Shown: one piece after another, positions 59,189-64,000 of the stretch
How positions within the stretch are numbered: position 1 is the stretch's first letter
How the letters are laid out: every line of letters starts with the position of its first letter
Assembly (NCBI GenBank): GCA_049642465.1
Contig: JBAROV010000175.1
Span: 32,997-96,996, forward strand
Direction of reading: 5' to 3'
From: CAWDPQ01 sp049642465
GTDB taxonomy: Bacteria; Acidobacteriota; Vicinamibacteria; Vicinamibacterales; 2-12-FULL-66-21
DNA: 64,000 bases
Notes under the pieces: generated by a model
Told to the model about the DNA's origin: nothing
Database searches by the model: none
The model's input: the letters and a program-made list of their open reading frames with translations, nothing else
Made by a program: the position numbers and the translations under genes

Positions 59189-60241
59189 TCAGGTCGCCGG
59201 CCACTCCAGCGACTCGGGAATCCGGTCGGCCGCGCGCGCCACGATCCAATACTCTACGGTCGCCTGGGACGCTGCCGGAATCCATCTGAACGTGGGCGTC
59301 TCGAACATCCGTCCTCGTTCAATCATCTCACGACGCGTTTCCGGAAAGGGCGAGGCGCCGAACTCCATGCCCCGGGTGATGCTCAGGCCGTTCCAGGGGG
59401 GCTGCGAACGGCTGAGATTCTCCTCCCAGATTCCCATCCACGGGAAGTCGTCACGCTTCCACACGTAGCCGAACGACAGGCGTTCCGGCGGAGCAAAGGC
59501 CACAAAGAACGCCTCCCGGCGACGGGCATCCATGAGGTGCGCCGTGTAGCCGCCGGAAACGGCCAGATCGGTAAAGACACGCAGATCGGCAGTACCGCCC
59601 GCGATCCGCGGCGCATGCGGCCAGTCGAACTCGGCCCCGGTCTTCAGATAGTCCGCCCCGCCAAAGGTCTTCTCGAACACCTTCGACCGCGTGGCGGAGG
59701 TACGAAATTGCGTGACGCCTTTCTGGAGAAAGGGAGGCCCTAGTGTGACATGTTCGGTCCATCCCACAGGGCGATCCGTTCCGCTGACGTTCTGAACCCG
59801 CTCCTCGACACGAACCGCGTCCCCGCGCAGTGACAGCCGGCGTTCGACACGGAGTTGGGCGAGCGGCAGCTCGGCCATCATCAACAGTTCACCCTCCGCG
59901 CGTCGCACGTCGTAGCGAACAACCGACGCTTCCCCGTGCACCGGAAGTCCGGCAGCCTCCTCCTCGGCGGACGGTCCGCCAAAAATGTCGAGACACAGGT
60001 TGTGGCCCATGATCCCCGACAGCAGCGACGCGTCGACGGCGCCCCCGTAGACCGTATCGCCGGCGCGCCGATACGTAGACGGCTCAATCGATGGCCACGG
60101 CGGCGTCCACAGCGGGTTGACGCCGCTCGTCTTGTGCAGCACTTCCGCGATGTGCCCGCCTTCGACGAGTACCGTGACACGCAGGTGTTCGTTCTCGATT
60201 CGTTCCGCGCGACGGCCGTGGTAACGGTCGGATAGCGACAT
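59189..60241 (-). CDS. galactose-mutarotase-fold protein (cytoplasmic, function unknown)
   Basis: 350 residues, no signal peptide. A mutarotase-like supersandwich is suggested by ENEHLRVTVLVEGGHIAEVL at the start, the ERVQNVSGTDRPVGWTEHVTLG central segment and regular beta strands to the C terminus. It lacks the HGF and HPYF motifs of true aldose epimerases (compare the 11959-13044 gene), so a different carbohydrate substrate or a binding role is likely. DUF4432-like relatives exist in sugar catabolic operons. Next gene: the cupredoxin. Confidence 0.75.
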   Translation of the reverse strand: MSLSDRYHGRRAERIENEHLRVTVLVEGGHIAEVLHKTSGVNPLWTPPWPSIEPSTYRRAGDTVYGGAVDASLLSGIMGHNLCLDIFGGPSAEEEAAGLPVHGEASVVRYDVRRAEGELLMMAELPLAQLRVERRLSLRGDAVRVEERVQNVSGTDRPVGWTEHVTLGPPFLQKGVTQFRTSATRSKVFEKTFGGADYLKTGAEFDWPHAPRIAGGTADLRVFTDLAVSGGYTAHLMDARRREAFFVAFAPPERLSFGYVWKRDDFPWMGIWEENLSRSQPPWNGLSITRGMEFGASPFPETRREMIERGRMFETPTFRWIPAASQATVEYWIVARAADRIPESLEWPAT

Positions 60242-60257
60242 GGGTCGGTATTATGAC

Positions 60258-60430
60258 AAGGTGCCAAGGTGCCAGGGTGCCAGGGTGCTTGCCCGCCGGA
60301 GCGCGGAGCGCGAAGGTGGGCCAAGGTGCCAGGGTGCTTGCCCGCCGGAGCGAAGCGCGAAGGTGGGCCAAGGTGCCAGGGTGCTTGCCCGCCGGAGCGC
60401 GAAGCGCGAAGGTGGGCCAAGGTGCCAGGT
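60258..60430. repeat. tandem array of a ~49-bp GC-rich repeat upstream of a sugar operon
   Basis: Three units of 47-57 bases, each with ccaaggtgccagggtgcttg and cccgccggagcgcgaagcgc, ending about 85 bases before the start of the 60515 gene. Same unit and same orientation relative to the downstream gene as the array at 30697-30883. Frames through it stay open, which extends the next ORF artificially. Confidence 0.85.
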
Positions 60431-60514
60431 CCCGGAGACGGGCTTGATCGCGCCCTTGCTGGTTATATATCGTCCTCATTTGCGCGCGTCGTTTCTTCCA
60501 CAGAAGGATTCTTG

Positions 60515-61738
60515 ATGGCCAACCGATCGCAGGTGCAACAGGCGCTGGAGGCAGGCAGAGGGTTGCTTCGACTGGAGCCAACCTGGGTGCCGCGTTCGTT
60601 CATGATCCCGGGTCGCCGCCTCAAGCTCCATCCCGACGACCTCTATGCCTGCGGCGCTCACCGCGGCGGCATCAACGAGCGCTGGTTTTCATCGACGACC
60701 AACGCCGACAACGGTCCTGGCACACCCGCGGATGAGGGCCTGAGTTATGTGCGGGCCGGGAACGCCCGCTTCCTGCTGAAGGAGGCGGTCGAGCAGGCCG
60801 GCGATCTCCTGCTCGGCGCCGCGGCGATGGAACGCGAAAAGGGCTGGAACCTGCTCTGCAAGTTTTTCGACAACTGGGGCGCGATCCCGCATCACATGCA
60901 CCAGAGCGATGCCCAGGCCAAACTCGTGGGAAGACGAGGCAAACCCGAGGCGTATTACTTTCCACCTCAGTACAACGAAACCTTCAACGCCTTTCCGTAC
61001 ACGTTCATGGGCCTCGAACCAGGAACCACGAAGGCAGACGTGCGGCGATGTCTCGAGCACTGGAACCGCGGCGACAACGGGATCATCAATCTGTCACGCG
61101 CGTTCCGACTGGAACCGGGAACCGGCTGGCAGATCGACCCATGCATCCTCCATGCGCCCGGCTCGCTCGTCACCTACGAGCCGCAGGTCAACAGCGACGT
61201 CTTCGCGATGTTCCAGTCCGAGGTGGACGGCCGAATCGTGCCCTGGAGCCTGATGACCAAAGACGTTCAGCCCGCGCATCACCAGGATCTGGACTATCTC
61301 GTCGAGCTGCTCGATTGGGACGCGAACGTCAACCCAACATTCGCCGCCGACAATCGGTGTTTTCCAAGACCCGTCAAGCCGGCCGCGGAGAGCGAATCCG
61401 AAGGGTATCGTGAAGCGTGGGTCTGCTACGGTACGGGATGGTATTCCGCGAAAGAACTGACCGTGCTGCCGAAACGCACCGTCACGATCAAAGATGCGGC
61501 GGCCTACGGCATCATTTTGACGCAAGGATTCGGCAAGTTTGGAGCACTGGCCGTCTCCACGCCGTCGATGATTCGCTACGGACAAATGACCGAGGACGAG
61601 TTGTTCGTCTCAGCCGAAGCCGCGAAGGCCGGCGTACGCATCGAAAATCTGAGCGAATCCGATCCGCTCGTGATTCTCAAACACTTCGGCCCGGGAAACC
61701 CGGACGCAGAGCCCTTGAAACGAAAGAAGAGCCGGTAG
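60515..61738 (+). CDS. cupin-like protein of unknown function in a sugar operon
   Basis: 407 residues from the ATG at 60515, eight bases after AAGGA; the frame to 60269 is repeat-derived. A cupin-type metal motif is visible: WGAIPHHMHQSDAQAKLVGR with KPEAYYF, i.e. HxH...E. A second set of strands follows (GTGWQIDPCILHAPGSLVTY). The pattern resembles class I phosphomannose isomerase-like proteins but no confident assignment is possible. No signal peptide. It lies 7 bases before a TIM-barrel isomerase and is followed by a sugar dehydrogenase, so an isomerase or epimerase role is plausible. Confidence 0.75.
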   Translation: MANRSQVQQALEAGRGLLRLEPTWVPRSFMIPGRRLKLHPDDLYACGAHRGGINERWFSSTTNADNGPGTPADEGLSYVRAGNARFLLKEAVEQAGDLLLGAAAMEREKGWNLLCKFFDNWGAIPHHMHQSDAQAKLVGRRGKPEAYYFPPQYNETFNAFPYTFMGLEPGTTKADVRRCLEHWNRGDNGIINLSRAFRLEPGTGWQIDPCILHAPGSLVTYEPQVNSDVFAMFQSEVDGRIVPWSLMTKDVQPAHHQDLDYLVELLDWDANVNPTFAADNRCFPRPVKPAAESESEGYREAWVCYGTGWYSAKELTVLPKRTVTIKDAAAYGIILTQGFGKFGALAVSTPSMIRYGQMTEDELFVSAEAAKAGVRIENLSESDPLVILKHFGPGNPDAEPLKRKKSR

Positions 61739-61745
61739 GAACCGC

Positions 61746-62786
61746 ATGCATAAACATCCAGCCATCCATAACGCGATGTGGCCTGGTCTCGTCGGCAAGG
61801 GCGGTCCAGGCGCCGAACCGCCGATCGACCTCGACACGATGCTGAATATGACCGCCGCGGCGCAGGTGAACGGCACGAGGTTCGACGGCGTGGACCTCTT
61901 TCTATTCGACCCGCACGTCAGCATCGACTCATCGGACGATGATCTGAAGCGACTTGCGGACAAGATTCACGCGAAGAATCTTGCCGTGGGTTCGCTGGTC
62001 GCGCCGGTGTGGCCTCCAACGGGCGGCGGCTCTGCGATGGGCAGCGAAGAAGAGCGCAAAGCGTTCGTCACGCAAGTCCGCAAAGCCTGCCAGATCGGCA
62101 GGAAGCTGCGCGATCTCGGCGTCCGCAAGTACGGGGTGATTCGCATCGACTCGGCAGCGAGTCCAGCGGACTGGGCCAAAGATCCTTCCGGCAACACGAA
62201 GAAGATCGCCGACACGTTTCGCAAAGCGGCCGACGTCGCCGAAGAGTTCGGGGAGCGCCTCGCCGCGGAAGGCGAGATCTGCTGGGGCGGCATGCACAGC
62301 GTCAAGCGCAACGTCGAGTTGCTCGAGATGGTCGGCCGCCCGAAAACGGTGGGATTCCAGGCCGACATGGCCCACACGCTGCTCTTTACGATGGGCTACA
62401 ACGCGCCGGACGACCGCATCCTCCCGGAGAACTTCGACTGGTCCGATCGCAAGACGCTGGACGAGGGCTTACGGAAGATGACCCGCGCGTTGCGGCCGTG
62501 GACGATCGATTTCCACGTGGCGCAGAACGACGCGACCGTCAAGGGGTCGGGCTCGCACGACAAAACCGGCCGGCACTGTCAGCCCTTCGATCCCAACGGC
62601 AAGCTCGACATCGTCGAGCACGCGGGTTTCTGGATGCGCGACGACAACGGGCAGGTCACGCGAAAGTTCGAGCACATCTGCTGGGATGGCTGCATGTTTC
62701 CCAATGCCGTGATGATGCAGCAGAAGACGTGGAACGACATCCTGGGTGTGATGGCTGGCGTGCGCGACGCGCACGGGTGGGACTAG
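61746..62786 (+). CDS. sugar isomerase/epimerase-like TIM-barrel protein
   Basis: 346 residues. Xylose-isomerase-like barrel with likely metal ligands in EICWGGMHSVKRNVELLEM (Glu, His), QADMAHTLL (Asp, His) and WTIDFHVAQNDATVKGSGSH (Asp, His). Starts with MHKHPAIHNAMWPGLVGKGG, where the substrate-side residues sit. Ends with IVEHAGFWMRDDNGQV. Starts seven bases after the cupin-like gene, so they are in one operon, followed 94 bases later by a Gfo/Idh/MocA dehydrogenase. Probably isomerises or eliminates a keto-sugar or its acid. Confidence 0.9.
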   Translation: MHKHPAIHNAMWPGLVGKGGPGAEPPIDLDTMLNMTAAAQVNGTRFDGVDLFLFDPHVSIDSSDDDLKRLADKIHAKNLAVGSLVAPVWPPTGGGSAMGSEEERKAFVTQVRKACQIGRKLRDLGVRKYGVIRIDSAASPADWAKDPSGNTKKIADTFRKAADVAEEFGERLAAEGEICWGGMHSVKRNVELLEMVGRPKTVGFQADMAHTLLFTMGYNAPDDRILPENFDWSDRKTLDEGLRKMTRALRPWTIDFHVAQNDATVKGSGSHDKTGRHCQPFDPNGKLDIVEHAGFWMRDDNGQVTRKFEHICWDGCMFPNAVMMQQKTWNDILGVMAGVRDAHGWD

Positions 62787-62828
62787 GACGGCAGGACGGG
62801 CGAACGGGAGGACGGGAGTTACGGGAGG
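62786..62828. repeat. gggagga/ggacggg degenerate tandem repeat
   Basis: Short aggacgg/cgggagg words repeated between the TIM-barrel stop and the next gene. Distant relative of the 8-bp repeat at 49686. Confidence 0.5.
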
Positions 62829-62880
62829 GCCCCACGCGCACTGAGTGATCGAGCGTACCGAATTAGGTATCGAGGATTTC

Positions 62881-64000
62881 ATGAAGACTCTGAATATAGG
62901 GCTCATCGGCTATGGCTTCATGGGGCGGACGCACTCGAATGCGTTTCTCCATGCCCCGCGCTTCTTCGACCTTCCGTATCGGCCGGTCCTCAAAACGGTC
63001 GCCGCCCGCAACAAGGATCGCGTGAAAGCGTTTGCGGACAACTGGGGCTACGAGTCCTACGAGACGGACTGGCGCAAGGTGGTCGATCGAAAAGACATCG
63101 ACCTCGTCGACATCGCCAGCCCCAACGACACGCACCACGAGATTGCGTTGGCGGCCGCGAAAGCCGGAAAGATGGTGATGTGCGAAAAGCCCTTGGGCCG
63201 GAACGCAGCCGAGGCCGAAGCCATGGTGTCTGCCGTCGAAGCGGCGGGGGTACCGAACACGGTCTGGTACAACTATCGTCGAGTGCCGGCGGTCGTGCTG
63301 ATCAAGCAGCTGCTCGATGAAGGAAAGTTCGGCCGCATCTTCCACTATCGCGCGAAGTTTCTGCAGGACTGGACGATCGCGAAAGATCTGCCGCAGGGAG
63401 GCGAAGGCCTCTGGCGGCTCGACGTCTCAGTGGCCGGGAGCGGCGTCACTGGCGATCTCCTCGCGCACAACATCGACACCGCCATGTGGCTGAACGGTCC
63501 AATCACCGAAGTCGTGGCGATGACCGAGACGTTTATCAAAGAGCGCAAGCACAACCTCACCGGCAAAGTGCAACCTGTCGGAATCGATGATGCGAGCGCG
63601 GTGCTGTGCCGCTTCGAGAATGGATCGCTGGCGATGTTCGAGGCGACGCGGTACGCGCGCGGGCACAAGGCGCTCTATACGCTCGAGATCAACGGCGAGC
63701 ATGCGTCCGCCTTCTGGGACCTCCACGATCTCCATCGTCTGCAGTACTTCGACCATAAGGATGAGGGCAAAGTACGCGGCTGGCGCAGCGTTCACATCAC
63801 GGATGGGGATCATCCGTATATGAAACACTGGTGGGTACCCGGCCTCCAGATCGGCTACGAGCATACGTTCATCCACCAGTTTGCCGATTTCGTCCACGCA
63901 GCGGCCGGGGGCAAGAGCCTGCCGCCGACATTCCGCGACGGACTCGCGACTGACTACGTAACCGATGCTATTTTGAAGTCGGCGGCGACGCGTCAGTGGG
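62881..64000 (+). CDS. Gfo/Idh/MocA family oxidoreductase, 3' end outside the window
   Basis: Open from the ATG at 62881 to the window end (373 codons), no stop reached. GAGG stands six bases before the start. Rossmann motif NIGLIGYGFMGRTHSNAF, the family EKP motif (GKMVMCEKPLGRNAAEAEAM) and the SGVTGDLLAHNIDTAMWLNG segment with Asp and His are all present. It is an NAD(P)-dependent sugar or cyclitol dehydrogenase in the cytoplasm, co-transcribed with the cupin-like and TIM-barrel genes. Confidence 0.92.
   Translation, partial: MKTLNIGLIGYGFMGRTHSNAFLHAPRFFDLPYRPVLKTVAARNKDRVKAFADNWGYESYETDWRKVVDRKDIDLVDIASPNDTHHEIALAAAKAGKMVMCEKPLGRNAAEAEAMVSAVEAAGVPNTVWYNYRRVPAVVLIKQLLDEGKFGRIFHYRAKFLQDWTIAKDLPQGGEGLWRLDVSVAGSGVTGDLLAHNIDTAMWLNGPITEVVAMTETFIKERKHNLTGKVQPVGIDDASAVLCRFENGSLAMFEATRYARGHKALYTLEINGEHASAFWDLHDLHRLQYFDHKDEGKVRGWRSVHITDGDHPYMKHWWVPGLQIGYEHTFIHQFADFVHAAAGGKSLPPTFRDGLATDYVTDAILKSAATRQW

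Overview
The window is GC-rich DNA, almost certainly from a member of the Acidobacteriota (Vicinamibacteria-like). The grounds are gene content: Oar-type TonB-dependent receptors (TBDTs) with an N-terminal carboxypeptidase-regulatory-like domain, several ASPIC/UnbV (CRTAC1-like) FG-GAP/VCBS proteins, TPR proteins, secreted PQQ and sorbosone-type dehydrogenases, ThuA-fold proteins and Gfo/Idh/MocA oxidoreductases. No rRNA or tRNA gene, CRISPR array, integrase or transposase was seen. The assignment is an inference from families, not from a marker gene.

Layout. 1-1681 (+): the 3' part of an OmpA-domain gene plus a small secreted protein. 1684-11722 (-): a receptor followed by a cytochrome-c/sorbosone dehydrogenase, two ThuA proteins (one with EF-hands) and a PQQ dehydrogenase with an inserted haem domain. 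11959-19547 (-): a very large ThuA/dehydrogenase/cupredoxin fusion, a ThuA protein, a Gfo/Idh/MocA protein, a secreted aldose epimerase and a separate nitrilase. 19640-28804 (-): an overlapping operon of a haem-type PVC-like dehydrogenase and two CRTAC1-like proteins, plus a ceramidase-like hydrolase. 28990-46649: three TBDTs with two TPR proteins and two CRTAC1 proteins, forming recurrent TBDT/TPR/CRTAC1 cassettes. 46688-49089 (-): Gfo/Idh/MocA plus TIM-barrel isomerase pair. 49241-53227: an FKBP lipoprotein, an outer-membrane-type protein, an EGF/HYR protein and a GT-C-like membrane protein. 53353-57292: a LacI regulator, a glycosyltransferase remnant in a REP cluster, a PPi-type phosphofructokinase and a BamB-like propeller. 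57361-64000: a secreted esterase, an azurin-like cupredoxin, a mutarotase-like protein, then a tight (+) operon of cupin-like protein, TIM barrel and a second Gfo/Idh/MocA dehydrogenase that runs off the right edge.

Taken together the region reads as an extracellular/periplasmic carbohydrate uptake and oxidation island. TBDTs would import ligands. TPR and CRTAC1 proteins would act as surface or periplasmic partners. PQQ/sorbosone-type dehydrogenases would oxidise sugars and pass electrons to haem c or copper domains. ThuA, Gfo/Idh/MocA and TIM-barrel enzymes would process keto-sugars.

The most notable signals beyond the genes are: a promoter module shared by three TBDT genes (TTGAC(A/C), 17-bp spacer, TA-rich -10, two of them with direct GCACTGC boxes 21 bp apart); hairpins at the TBDT-TPR junctions; several dispersed repeat families, some inside coding sequence; and a frameshifted GT2 glycosyltransferase fragment.
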